NCBI GenBank assembly: GCA_004297645.1
Contig: SCUG01000742.1
Span: 1-24,496, forward strand
Source: Saprospiraceae bacterium
Lineage (GTDB): Bacteria > Bacteroidota > Bacteroidia > Chitinophagales > Saprospiraceae
Direction: 5' to 3'
DNA: 24,496 bases
The notes under the pieces are model-generated. The model was not told where the DNA came from, ran no database searches, and worked only from the letters and a program-made list of their open reading frames with translations. Below, piece by piece: positions 8,233 to 15,473 of the stretch (position 1 is the stretch's first letter; the number at the start of each line of letters is the position of its first letter). Both the position numbers and the translations under genes were made by a program.

Positions 8233-8302
8233 TAAGGTTTAGGAGGTTTAAACTAAACCATCTAAACCTTTTTAACCAAACCCGGTAATTAAATTACGAC
8301 AC
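8233..8302. repeat. Dispersed repeat, copy 2 of an inverted pair
   Basis: The reverse complement of 8282-8302 equals 2064-2084 over 21 bases. The adjoining GGTTTAG/CTAAACC-rich stretch is similar but not identical, and both share TAGTTTAAAC. This copy lies upstream of the adhesin 1 start codon, probably inside its 5' leader. Confidence 0.7.
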
Positions 8303-8321
8303 GTTCCGTGGCACGATTGAG

Positions 8322-8329
8322 CAAAGGTA
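8322..8329 (-). promoter_or_regulatory. Candidate -7 promoter element for adhesin 1
   Basis: Read on the minus strand, TACCTTTG matches TAnnTTTG exactly. It is about 150 nt before the adhesin start codon. No TTG is found at the -33 spacing, so support rests on the -7 element and position alone. If it is used, the transcript leader includes the dispersed repeat at 8233-8302. Confidence 0.4.
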
Positions 8330-8397
8330 AGAAATGATGGATAAGCCCCGCCAGTGCCCGTGTTAACGTTAAATGATGTTCATCACCGGCCCTTCAT

Positions 8398-9915
8398 TCA
8401 ATGAAATGCCGGGATGCCGGCAAGTTGGGGCACCCTGCATTGCCGCCGGAATGTCTTGTACCAACCCTCCGTCATTTTGTCTAACGATTGCCCGCCGCCG
8501 TTTTTGTGAAAGAACTCATTGACTTTGGGGTCGTAGGTGTATTCCGGGGCCCAAACCTGGTGGTGCAGGCAAAGTTCTGCTACGGCTGCCACGAGAAAGT
8601 GGGCTTCGTCATTAGTCATGGTGGGATGGATGGACAAGCGCATCCAGCCGGGTTTTTCCGAAAGGTCGCCGTGGTTGATGCGGCTGGTGATGGTGCGGGA
8701 TTTTTCCTCCGACACATGCAGCAAATAGTGGCCGTAAGTGCCGGCACAGGAGCAACCGCCGCGCACCTGAATGCCGAAGCGGTCGTTGAGCAACTGCACG
8801 CCGAGGTTGTAATGCAGGCCGTCAATGTAAAAGCTAAGAATGCCGAGGCGCTCCGGCAGGTTGTCCGCCAGCAGGTGCAGGCCGGGTAATTTTTTCAGTC
8901 CCGGCCAGATGATGCCGAGAAGTTCCCGCTCTCGTTCGAGCATTTTCCCTACGCCCATTTCTTCTTTTAAAATCATGGCGAGGGCCACTTTTATGGTCTG
9001 CAAAAACGCGGGGGTGCCGCCGTCCTCGCGGGCTTCTATTTCCTCGTGGTATTTGTGCTCGCCCCAGGGGTTCGTCCAGTCCACCGTGCCGCCGCCAGGG
9101 TTGTCGGGCACTTTGTTGGTGTAGAGCTTGGGGTCGAAGATGAGGATGCCGGTGGCGCCAGGACCGCCGAGGAATTTATGGGGTGAAAAATAGATGGCAT
9201 CGAGCCACGCCAGCTCGTCTTCCGGGCACATGTCAAGCTCGATGTACGGGGCGCTGGCAGCGAAATCCACAAAACACAACCCGCCAGCCCGGTGCATCAT
9301 GCGGGCCACCTGCCGGTACGGGGTGAAGATGCCCGTGACATTGGAACAGGAGGTGATGGCGGCGATTTTCGTTTGGCGGCTGCGGTATTTTTCGAGCAAG
9401 TCTTCCAGATGTGTCAAATCCATCAGGCCGTCCTCGTCGGGGTGAATGATTTCTACCGTGGCGATGGTCTCCAACCAGGAGGTTTGGTTGCTGTGGTGCT
9501 CCATGTGGCTGATGAATACGACGGGGCGCTCGTCTTCGGGGAGTTGCAATTTTGACTGGAAGCGCTCGTGGATTTTCATGCCGAGGATGCGCTGAAACTT
9601 GTTGACCACGCCGGTCATGCCACTGTTGGAGGAGATGAGAACGTGGTAGTCTTTGGCACCCACATGGCGCTTGATGAGGAGCTTGGCCTGCTGGTAGGCT
9701 TTTGTCATGCACGAGCCGGTGACGGTGGTTTCCGTGTGGGTATTCCCCACGAACGGGCCGGCAGCCTCGCTCAGAAATTCCTCGATGGGCCGGTACAGGC
9801 GGCCGCTGGCCGTCCAGTCGGCGTACAATATCTTCTGCTCACCAATGGGCGATTGAAATGTCTGGTCAATGCCGATGATGTTTTGGCGGAAGGGCCGGAA
9901 GTAGGACTCAAGCAT
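8398..9915 (-). CDS. Class V aminotransferase-fold PLP enzyme (cysteine desulfurase-like)
   Basis: This is a fold-type I PLP enzyme, 505 aa from the chosen start. Positions are counted from MLESYFRPFR. ISSNSGMTGVVN (about 94-105) is the cofactor phosphate-binding region. MEHHSNQTSW (138-147) has the His that stacks on PLP. FVDFAAS has Asp217 for the pyridine nitrogen. YFSPHKFLGGPGATG has the Schiff-base Lys247. RGGCSCAG with Cys388/Cys390 sits where cysteine desulfurases keep their C-terminal loop. The reaction is inferred only to class: transamination, desulfuration or a related beta-elimination. The frame is open up to 10059, but the extra N-terminus is not family-like and would cover the pnuC promoter; a -7 element at 9976-9969 fits the start at 9915. 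No Suf/Isc genes are nearby, so it is probably not a dedicated Fe-S assembly enzyme. Confidence 0.88.
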   Translation of the reverse strand: MLESYFRPFRQNIIGIDQTFQSPIGEQKILYADWTASGRLYRPIEEFLSEAAGPFVGNTHTETTVTGSCMTKAYQQAKLLIKRHVGAKDYHVLISSNSGMTGVVNKFQRILGMKIHERFQSKLQLPEDERPVVFISHMEHHSNQTSWLETIATVEIIHPDEDGLMDLTHLEDLLEKYRSRQTKIAAITSCSNVTGIFTPYRQVARMMHRAGGLCFVDFAASAPYIELDMCPEDELAWLDAIYFSPHKFLGGPGATGILIFDPKLYTNKVPDNPGGGTVDWTNPWGEHKYHEEIEAREDGGTPAFLQTIKVALAMILKEEMGVGKMLERERELLGIIWPGLKKLPGLHLLADNLPERLGILSFYIDGLHYNLGVQLLNDRFGIQVRGGCSCAGTYGHYLLHVSEEKSRTITSRINHGDLSEKPGWMRLSIHPTMTNDEAHFLVAAVAELCLHHQVWAPEYTYDPKVNEFFHKNGGGQSLDKMTEGWYKTFRRQCRVPQLAGIPAFH

Positions 9916-9968
9916 GTCTGAATTATTTTGTGTGGATGGTTCTGTCACGTTCCGCTGGGTTATTCCGG

Positions 9969-9976
9969 CAAAAATA
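9969..9976 (-). promoter_or_regulatory. Candidate -7 promoter element for the aminotransferase
   Basis: On the minus strand TATTTTTG matches TAnnTTTG. It lies 54 nt before the ATG at 9915. No -33 TTG is visible at normal spacing; instead a palindrome (9985-9999) sits there. Confidence 0.45.
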
Positions 9977-9984
9977 GAACTCAG

Positions 9985-9999
9985 CGGCGACATTCGCCG
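9985..9999. promoter_or_regulatory. Palindrome between divergent promoters, possible operator
   Basis: CGGCGA (9985-9990) and TCGCCG (9994-9999) are perfect inverted 6-mers around CAT. The site overlaps the expected -33 area of the aminotransferase and lies 18 nt upstream of the pnuC -33 element. It could bind a dimeric regulator; no regulator is identified. Confidence 0.3.
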
Positions 10000-10016
10000 T
10001 GTTCCACCAGAGGGCA

Positions 10017-10047
10017 TTTGACAATATCGGCCGGCGGTGTAGCTTTG
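10017..10047 (+). promoter_or_regulatory. Bacteroidota-type promoter of pnuC
   Basis: A -33 element TTTG (10017-10020) and a -7 element TAGCTTTG (10040-10047) are separated by 19 nt, an excellent fit to the consensus. The pnuC ATG follows 34 nt after the -7 element. Confidence 0.78.
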
Positions 10048-10081
10048 GCCCTTTTCCACATGGAAATTTCAAACCCAACCT

Positions 10082-10669
10082 ATGGACTTCAGCCTGCTCA
10101 ATTTCCTTGAAATCATCGCCACCGCCTGCGGCTTGGTTCACGTCTTTCTGCTCACCCGCGAGAAGGTCATCGCCTGGCCATTCGGCATCGCCACCGTGTC
10201 CATCTACGTTTATATTTTCTTTGCATCGAGACTCTATTCCGATGCCATCCTGCACGTCTGTTACATCTTTATCAACAGCTATGGCTGGTACAATTGGGCA
10301 CGCCGGAAAGATGCGCTGGCAGAGGTGAAAATCAGCAGAATGAGACCATCGGAAATCGCCATACTTGCCGCCATCATCTTTGCCGGCTCCATCGCCTGGG
10401 GGTATTTTATGGACAACAACACCGACGCCGATTTCGCCTATTACGATGCCTTCACCACCGTGGCCAGCCTGTCGGCCCAGTACCTTTTGACTCAAAAGAA
10501 AATCGAAAACTGGGCTGTCTGGATCGTGGTGGATTTGGTGGCCATTCCCATCTATTTGCTGAAAGAGTTGTACGTCACCTCCGGGCTGTATTTCGTGTAT
10601 TTGCTGCTTTGCATTTCGGGGTTGATGGGATGGTGGAAAACGCTGAGACAGCACACTGCCATTGACTAA
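10082..10669 (+). CDS. pnuC: Nicotinamide riboside transporter PnuC family
   Basis: This 195-residue protein has about seven hydrophobic segments. The PnuC signatures are clear: EIIATACGLVHVFLLTREKVIAWPFGI at the N-terminus (the LL.r...aWp.gi region), then SDAILHVCYIFINSYGWYNW, and near the C-terminus ENWAVWIVVDLVAIPIYLLKELYVTSGLY. The Trp/Asn-rich helices form the ligand site in this family. It imports nicotinamide riboside (some members import related vitamins such as thiamine) by facilitated diffusion across the inner membrane, with trapping by a cytoplasmic kinase. No kinase (nadR or thiamine pyrophosphokinase) is beside it, so the substrate is inferred from the family only. The gene is monocistronic, has a strong promoter, and I see no riboswitch in the 34-nt leader. 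Confidence 0.93.
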   Translation: MDFSLLNFLEIIATACGLVHVFLLTREKVIAWPFGIATVSIYVYIFFASRLYSDAILHVCYIFINSYGWYNWARRKDALAEVKISRMRPSEIAILAAIIFAGSIAWGYFMDNNTDADFAYYDAFTTVASLSAQYLLTQKKIENWAVWIVVDLVAIPIYLLKELYVTSGLYFVYLLLCISGLMGWWKTLRQHTAID

Positions 10670-10707
10670 TTTTAAATGAATGCCTGCCAAAAATGTGGGC
10701 ACGCATT

Positions 10708-10725
10708 GCCGGACTTCAGTCCGGC
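10708..10725. terminator. Short perfect hairpin between converging genes
   Basis: GCCGGACT (10708-10715) and AGTCCGGC (10718-10725) form an 8-bp stem with a 2-nt loop. It lies 38 nt past the pnuC stop and 40 nt past the stop of the gene on the other strand. No T-run is present, so the terminator role is uncertain. Confidence 0.4.
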
Positions 10726-10765
10726 GCAGCCACCTGCCGGACTGGGGTGCGGCAGTACAGGCGCA

Positions 10766-11524
10766 TCATAGCACCCCCGGAATGACGGCCTTTCTTTCCG
10801 CAGGATAATCCTTGAAATTTTGCCGGTACCACCGGTGGTGGCTGAGTGCTCGTGGCACCAGATTCGCCGCTGTCCAAATGGCGAAGCTCGCCGCCGGGAG
10901 GTTCCAGCACAGGATGGCGAAGCCCGTCCATTCTACTATTTCCCCAAACAAATTGGGACAGGAGATGTAGCGAAACAGCCCGCCCTGCGGGATTTTATAC
11001 CCTGGCTCGCCAGGTTTGCGCAAGCCAAGCAGTATGTTGTCGGAGTGGATATTGACGGCTGCACCCATGAAGAATAGCGCCGTGCCGCCGATGAATTGAG
11101 GGGTGAAAAACCAACCATTCGTGTACCCTTCTGCTAAGTTTCCGAGAAAATATCCATTGACGAACCCGTTCACCAAATTGAAAAAAGCAGCCGAACCAAC
11201 GATGACGGCGGGCACCCGCTTCCCTCCCATTTTTGCACGCAGCGGATAGAGCAGGCTGCGGTTTAGGTAGTGCGCTATCCACAGCACGAAGATAAACCTT
11301 AGCGCTTCCGTTTTCGCTCCCGTGCCGTGGTAGAAAAAATGGGTAAAGGTGAGCGGCGACACTATTTCCATCAACATCCAACCCCAGCGATATGGCAGGG
11401 TGATGCCCCATTTGCGGTTGGTGTGGCGGCCGTATGGTGCCGTGATTTTCAGTTGCACGGGGACGAGCAAGACGGCGAGAATAATCCAGCCCCAGACAAC
11501 TTGGAAAAAATGGGTTTCAAGCAT
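10766..11524 (-). CDS. 3-oxo-5-alpha-steroid 4-dehydrogenase (SRD5A) family membrane protein
   Basis: This 252-residue protein has about six hydrophobic segments. The C-terminal half carries the steroid reductase signature. GGLFRYISCPNLFGEIVEWTGFAI is the YISCPNYFGE-type motif, followed by WTAANLVPRALSHHRWYRQNF, then DYPAERKAVIPGVL. The family reduces a C=C bond next to a carbonyl with NADPH in the membrane. The substrate of bacterial members is mostly unknown; this could act on an isoprenoid or lipid enone. The start at 11524 (MLETHFFQVVWGWIIL) is chosen because the longer frame to 11803 reads through the MITE-like element and its 27-bp repeats (MLVGFRRNP repeated), which is not real protein. 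Convergent with pnuC. Confidence 0.9.
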   Translation of the reverse strand: MLETHFFQVVWGWIILAVLLVPVQLKITAPYGRHTNRKWGITLPYRWGWMLMEIVSPLTFTHFFYHGTGAKTEALRFIFVLWIAHYLNRSLLYPLRAKMGGKRVPAVIVGSAAFFNLVNGFVNGYFLGNLAEGYTNGWFFTPQFIGGTALFFMGAAVNIHSDNILLGLRKPGEPGYKIPQGGLFRYISCPNLFGEIVEWTGFAILCWNLPAASFAIWTAANLVPRALSHHRWYRQNFKDYPAERKAVIPGVL

Positions 11525-11595
11525 TGTGACGAGGGTTTTCTGTGCCTGGGTCAAATGGTTGAGGAGGAATGCAAAGTGGCCGGGTGCCACTGAGT

Positions 11596-11839
11596 ATAAT
11601 GCCGTCAACTTAAGACCTCGAAGAGGTCGCCTGTTGGTAGAAATGACACCCCCTTGCCCTTGCCGGCTTCGTAGAGGTCGAACGTTTCGGGTGACATTCG
11701 ACCTCTGCGAGGTCGGGAACGGGGCTTTGTCCTTCATTTCTACCAACATGGGATTTCTCCGAAATCCTACCAACATGGGATTTCTCCGAAATCCTACCAA
11801 CATGGGATTTCTCCGAAATTCTTAAGTTGACGGCATTAG
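11596..11839. mobile_element. MITE-like non-coding element with 18-bp terminal inverted repeats
   Basis: TAATGCCGTCAACTTAAG (11597-11614) is repeated exactly in inverse at 11821-11838. Flanking it are near-identical 9-bp direct repeats, CCACTGAGT (11587-11595) and CCGCTGAGT (11840-11848), as expected of a target duplication. Inside are further inverted repeats: GTTGGTAGAAATGA (11633-11646 with 11734-11747) and AGAGGTCGAA (11673-11682 with 11697-11706). Also inside are GACCTC/GAGGTC at 11614-11628 and three 27-bp direct repeats. At about 244 bp with no protein gene, it fits a non-autonomous element needing a transposase in trans. Confidence 0.72.
11741..11820. repeat. Three tandem 27-bp repeats
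   Basis: Units begin at 11741, 11768 and 11795, each starting TACCAACATGGGATTTCT. The first two are identical; the third differs only at its end where it meets the right terminal repeat. The period of nine codons keeps a minus-strand frame open, but that frame is not a credible protein. Confidence 0.9.
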
Positions 11840-11878
11840 CCGCTGAGTCACCCGGCCACTACCGGCCGCTTTGGCCCA

Positions 11879-14392
11879 TCACCGCTTCCTTCTCTTCGTC
11901 ATAGTAGCAGCGGGTTTTGTTTTTTTGATTTCCGCTGACGGCAGATTCATCGCATTGGGGAAGGCGTAGTTGGTGGCAAACCAATAGACGCCCCAAATCG
12001 TGAGGGCGATGACCAGAAGCGATGCCACGAGCGAAATTTTTTCCCCGTTGAAATAAGTTTGCGGCGCAAAAATCATCTTCACTTCGTGTTGCCCTGCGGG
12101 CAATTTTGCGGCACGCAAAATAAAATCGGCCTTGGTAAAATCAGGGGCCTTCTTCCCATCAATGTAAAGGTTCCAGCCTTTTGACGGTGGGTAGTACACC
12201 TCCGAAAACAGCGCCAGTTGGTCAGTGGCGGCCGAGTAGCTGTACACCATTGTGTCGGGGTGGTAGTGCGTCAGCCGGATGGTGGCCGAACTGTCGAACT
12301 GCGGCTGCCAGCCTTCGAGGCCATTGAGAAAAGCTTTTTGAATAACGGCCTTTTCTTTGGGGTGCAGGCTCTCCAATGCGGCGATTTCGGCGTCGCCATT
12401 TTCCACCACATCGTAAGATGGCACGAACCAGGCGTTGCCGGCGGCTTCGGCATTTGGGATTACCTCGTCTTTTTGCCCGATAAAATATTTGGTGTTGAGC
12501 ATGCCGTAAATATGGCTGTATTTGGAAGGGTCGCCGAGGTAGCGCTCAATCAATTCCTGGTAGCGCATGAGTTTGGCGGCATGGTATCCACCCATGCTCA
12601 GGTGGTGGTAGCTCGTGATGGCATTGGAGAAGGGGTTGCGCCGGAAGTCGGCCACCCGGTAATAAGTATCGGGGTCTTTCAGTATTTGCTCATCGGCGGA
12701 GGTAGGTGCTGTGATGCGGTTTTTGTCCGTGCTGTTGATGTATTTTTCGCTGTTGATGAAGCGCAGGCCGATACCCCAAATATCAATGAGGGCCAGTGCG
12801 CCGATGGCGAGCGCGGCCCACAGCGGCTTGAAGTTTTTTTTCAAAAAATACCAAAGCACCAAAAACCCGCCGGCCACAAACACGAGGGAGCGCAGGGCGT
12901 CGGCCCGAAGCAAACCGGCCCGGTCTTCGGCGAGGGCGGTAGCAACTGCCGCCGGGAAATCCTCTCCTTCTTTATGAAAATCTAAGCCGAAGCTGAGCAG
13001 CAGGGCCATCACAACAAGCCCTCCGGCGATGCCTCCCGCCGTGAGCAATGCTTTCCTTTTTTCGATGACCGGGGTGCTTTTTTCAAAAAATGCCTGCAAT
13101 CCAAGGATGGCGAGCAGGGCCACCAGCATGTTGGTCACGGCCAGCACGGTGGTCGCATCCCGGAATTTGTTGTACAGCGGCAGGTGGTCGAAGATGAAAT
13201 AGTTGAGGGCTTTAAAGTTGCCGCCCCAAGACAACATGAGTGTGAGCACCACAGAAGCGAGGAGGTACCATTTGAGCGGTTTTTTCACCAAAAAAGCGCC
13301 GAGGAAAAACAGGAAAATCAGCACGGCACCCATGTACACAGGCCCTCCGGTGAAGGGCTGGCTGCCCCAATAATGGTCTGTTCGCTGGGCCAGTGAGGTG
13401 GCTTGTTCAGCGTTTTGCATTTGCCGCAGGGCGGCAATGGTGGCGCTGTTGGCGTCGCTGGCAAAACCCTCGCTGCTGCTGCCTCCCATGAAATTGGGCA
13501 CGAGCAGGTTGAACGTTTCCAACTTTCCATAGCTCCACTGGAAAGCATAATCTTTGGAAAGCCCCCCACCTTCGATAGCAGTGGAGCCGCTGCTGCCGGA
13601 TTTATTGGTCAGCTCCGATTGGCCGCGGATGGTTTCGGCGGCGTATTCCTGCGTGGTCATCAGGCGGCCGGCGTTGGTGGCCACGGCAAGTAATACGGCA
13701 GCGATGGAAATGGCAGCGGCTGTGATGAAATTCTTAATCGTGCCGTTGCGGCTGGCTTCGAGCAGATATACCGCGCCGAACACGAGCAGCGTGAGGAAGA
13801 AATAATAGGTGATTTGCACATGGTTGGCGTAGAGCTGAAGCCCCGTGAACAGGGCCGTGAGGGCGCCGCCTATCCAATACTTACCGCGGAAGGTGAGAAT
13901 GATGGCCGCCAAAATGGGCGCCATGTAGGCCGATGCGATGATTTTGGTGGAGTGGCCGGCCTCCGCCAGCGACAGGTGGTTGGCCGCCAAACCAAAACAA
14001 GAGGCCCCGGCAATGGCTATCCGCCAGTCCACACCCAGCACGATGAGCAGCAGGTAAAAGCCAGCCATCACCAGCAAGATGCCTGTGTGCGGTGGCGCCA
14101 TGTGGTTGCCCAAAAGGAAGCCCCTCGACACATATTGCAATGCGTTGGAGGTGGGGTACATTATCTGGTACGCCGGCATGCCGGCAAACATGGAGTTGGT
14201 CCACAGCGGGTACTCGCCGGTCTTTTCGTGGATTTTCCGCATTTCCATCTGCATGCCGGTGGCCTGTATGTTGTCGGACTGTTGCAGCGATTTTCCCTGG
14301 AAGACGGTGGGAGCAAAGCGGATGAAGGATATCGCCATCAAAATGAAATAGGCGATAAGGTGGGGAAGAAGTTTCTGATTCATTAAATTCAT
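11879..14392 (-). CDS. YfhO-family polytopic membrane protein
   Basis: The 837-aa protein has an N-terminal helix, then a periplasmic loop with LQQSDNIQATGMQMEMRKIHEKTGEYPLWTNSMFAGMPAYQ. This is the D.....G.....W.....GxP pattern of YfhO and related GT-C-like enzymes. Many transmembrane segments follow through about residue 540, then a soluble region of about 230 residues (FINSEKYINSTDKNRITAPTSADEQ to GWNLYIDGKKAPDFTKADFILRAAKLPAGQHEVKMIF), and two last helices. In Firmicutes YfhO proteins are tied to glycosylation of cell-envelope polymers; the Bacteroidota version is common but poorly understood. Expected role: transfer of a sugar from a lipid carrier at the outer face of the inner membrane. 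The start could be 14392 or the Met three codons later. It diverges from the GT2 gene. Confidence 0.87.
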   Translation of the reverse strand: MNLMNQKLLPHLIAYFILMAISFIRFAPTVFQGKSLQQSDNIQATGMQMEMRKIHEKTGEYPLWTNSMFAGMPAYQIMYPTSNALQYVSRGFLLGNHMAPPHTGILLVMAGFYLLLIVLGVDWRIAIAGASCFGLAANHLSLAEAGHSTKIIASAYMAPILAAIILTFRGKYWIGGALTALFTGLQLYANHVQITYYFFLTLLVFGAVYLLEASRNGTIKNFITAAAISIAAVLLAVATNAGRLMTTQEYAAETIRGQSELTNKSGSSGSTAIEGGGLSKDYAFQWSYGKLETFNLLVPNFMGGSSSEGFASDANSATIAALRQMQNAEQATSLAQRTDHYWGSQPFTGGPVYMGAVLIFLFFLGAFLVKKPLKWYLLASVVLTLMLSWGGNFKALNYFIFDHLPLYNKFRDATTVLAVTNMLVALLAILGLQAFFEKSTPVIEKRKALLTAGGIAGGLVVMALLLSFGLDFHKEGEDFPAAVATALAEDRAGLLRADALRSLVFVAGGFLVLWYFLKKNFKPLWAALAIGALALIDIWGIGLRFINSEKYINSTDKNRITAPTSADEQILKDPDTYYRVADFRRNPFSNAITSYHHLSMGGYHAAKLMRYQELIERYLGDPSKYSHIYGMLNTKYFIGQKDEVIPNAEAAGNAWFVPSYDVVENGDAEIAALESLHPKEKAVIQKAFLNGLEGWQPQFDSSATIRLTHYHPDTMVYSYSAATDQLALFSEVYYPPSKGWNLYIDGKKAPDFTKADFILRAAKLPAGQHEVKMIFAPQTYFNGEKISLVASLLVIALTIWGVYWFATNYAFPNAMNLPSAEIKKTKPAATMTKRRKR

Positions 14393-14638
14393 ACGTGGTT
14401 ATTCGTTGCCCTTCGGGAAAAAATGACGCCCGGTCTTCCTTCCCCGATAGGGTTCATTTGTGGCGGCCACAAGGTACTCATTTACTCAAAAAAGAGCGGT
14501 ATTTATTCCAAGTCCTGTCGGGTTGAGAATAATTGGAGAGATGGATTGGAAAGCCTGGGGAACGAGGAATCTATATGCCTGTTTGGAGCGAAGTATAAAT
14601 CAGTAGTGAAACTTTCGGCAGGTACCCATTTTCATCTT

Positions 14639-14646
14639 TACCTTTG
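14639..14646 (+). promoter_or_regulatory. Candidate -7 promoter element abutting the GT2 start
   Basis: TACCTTTG matches TAnnTTTG and ends 5 nt before the ATG at 14652. If it is real, transcription would begin at or next to the start codon. A -33 TTG is not seen at 14616-14620 (TTTCGG lies there). The rest of the gap from 14393 holds nothing I can name. Confidence 0.4.
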
Positions 14647-14651
14647 GCGCC

Positions 14652-15434
14652 ATGTTACCACGGCCACCGCTCGTCAGCATCATCACCGTCACGTACAACA
14701 GTGCACACCTGCTCGAAGGCACCATCCGCAGCGTGCTGATGCAAAGCTATCCCCACATCGAATACCTCATCATAGACGGGGCCTCTACCGACCATACGCA
14801 GACCATCATCAAGCTGACGCAAAACACCAATGACAGGCTCCTCAATGCCAAAATGTTCCGGTGGGTGAGCGAGCCGGACGGCGGGCTTTACGACGCCATG
14901 AACAAAGGCCTCTGCATGGCAAAGGGCGACTTCGTTTGGTTCCTCAACGCTGGTGACCGCCTCTTCGAAAAAGATACAGTGGGGAAGATGATGCAGCATT
15001 ATTCGCCCGGCGTGGACGTGCTGTTCGGCGAGGTGATGTTAGTGACCGAGACCCGCCGGCACCTCGGTACCCGCAGCGAGCTAACCACCCAAAAACTCCC
15101 GGAATCGCTGACGTGGCAAAGCCTGAAACTCGGCATGGTTGTTTGCCACCAGGCTTTCGCCGTGCGAAAAAGCATCGCTCCGGCATACATCGGTGGCAAC
15201 CTTGCCGCCGACATCGAATGGGTCATCGGGTGCCTGAAAAATTGCCGCAAGGCCGTGAACACCCACCTCATTCTGGCAGAGTATCTCACCGGAGGTGTTT
15301 CTAAAAGAAAGCACAAACAATCGTTGTGCGACCGTTACCACATTCTGAAAAAACATTTTGGCCTTTGGCCAAACCTCTGGCACCATGCCCAGATAATCTG
15401 GCGGGCCGTGTGGGAAAGGCATGCGAGGTATTAA
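14652..15434 (+). CDS. Family 2 glycosyltransferase
   Basis: This 260-aa GT-A fold enzyme has VSIITVTYNSAHLLEGTIRSVLMQSY (residues 8-33), the nucleotide-sugar binding start. IIDGASTDHT (40-49) has Asp42 for the base. EPDGGLYDAMNKGLCMAKGDFVWFLNAGDRL (75-105) has the DXD-equivalent NAGD (Asp102). A later AADIEWVIGCL (about 186-196) replaces the catalytic ED region. This is the WcaA-like subgroup that adds a sugar to lipid-linked or surface glycans in the cytoplasm. It has no transmembrane segment. The start at 14652 is needed to keep the first beta strand. It is divergent from the YfhO gene, with a flippase further along, but it is not in a continuous polysaccharide cluster, so donor and acceptor are unknown. 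Confidence 0.92.
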   Translation: MLPRPPLVSIITVTYNSAHLLEGTIRSVLMQSYPHIEYLIIDGASTDHTQTIIKLTQNTNDRLLNAKMFRWVSEPDGGLYDAMNKGLCMAKGDFVWFLNAGDRLFEKDTVGKMMQHYSPGVDVLFGEVMLVTETRRHLGTRSELTTQKLPESLTWQSLKLGMVVCHQAFAVRKSIAPAYIGGNLAADIEWVIGCLKNCRKAVNTHLILAEYLTGGVSKRKHKQSLCDRYHILKKHFGLWPNLWHHAQIIWRAVWERHARY

Positions 15435-15473
15435 TTCCCCGGGTTCCAATTTTCAATTCTCCAATTCCCGCCG

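Larger units (their letters stand above)
11575..11860 (-). terminator. Hairpin downstream of the YfhO gene, split by an inserted element
   Basis: AGTGGCCGGGTG (11575-11586) and CACCCGGCCACT (11849-11860) are exact reverse complements. The right arm is 18 nt past the YfhO stop codon. With the element between removed, they would form a 12-bp stem with a 9-nt loop (CCACTGAGT), a plausible transcript-ending hairpin. No clear T-run follows on the minus strand, so the terminator function is inferred from position. Confidence 0.5.

Noticed and set aside
8363..8372. Perfect palindrome TTAACGTTAA
   Set aside because: A 10-bp palindrome of this composition is expected by chance, and it lies between a gene end and the next leader with no partner site.
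9916..10059. Extended N-terminus of the aminotransferase
   Set aside because: It would run through two promoter elements and is not family-like; 9915 is a better start.
11525..11803. Extended N-terminus of the SRD5A-like gene (MLVGFRRNP repeats)
   Set aside because: It is translation of the MITE-like element and its 27-bp repeats; the family N-terminus begins at 11524.
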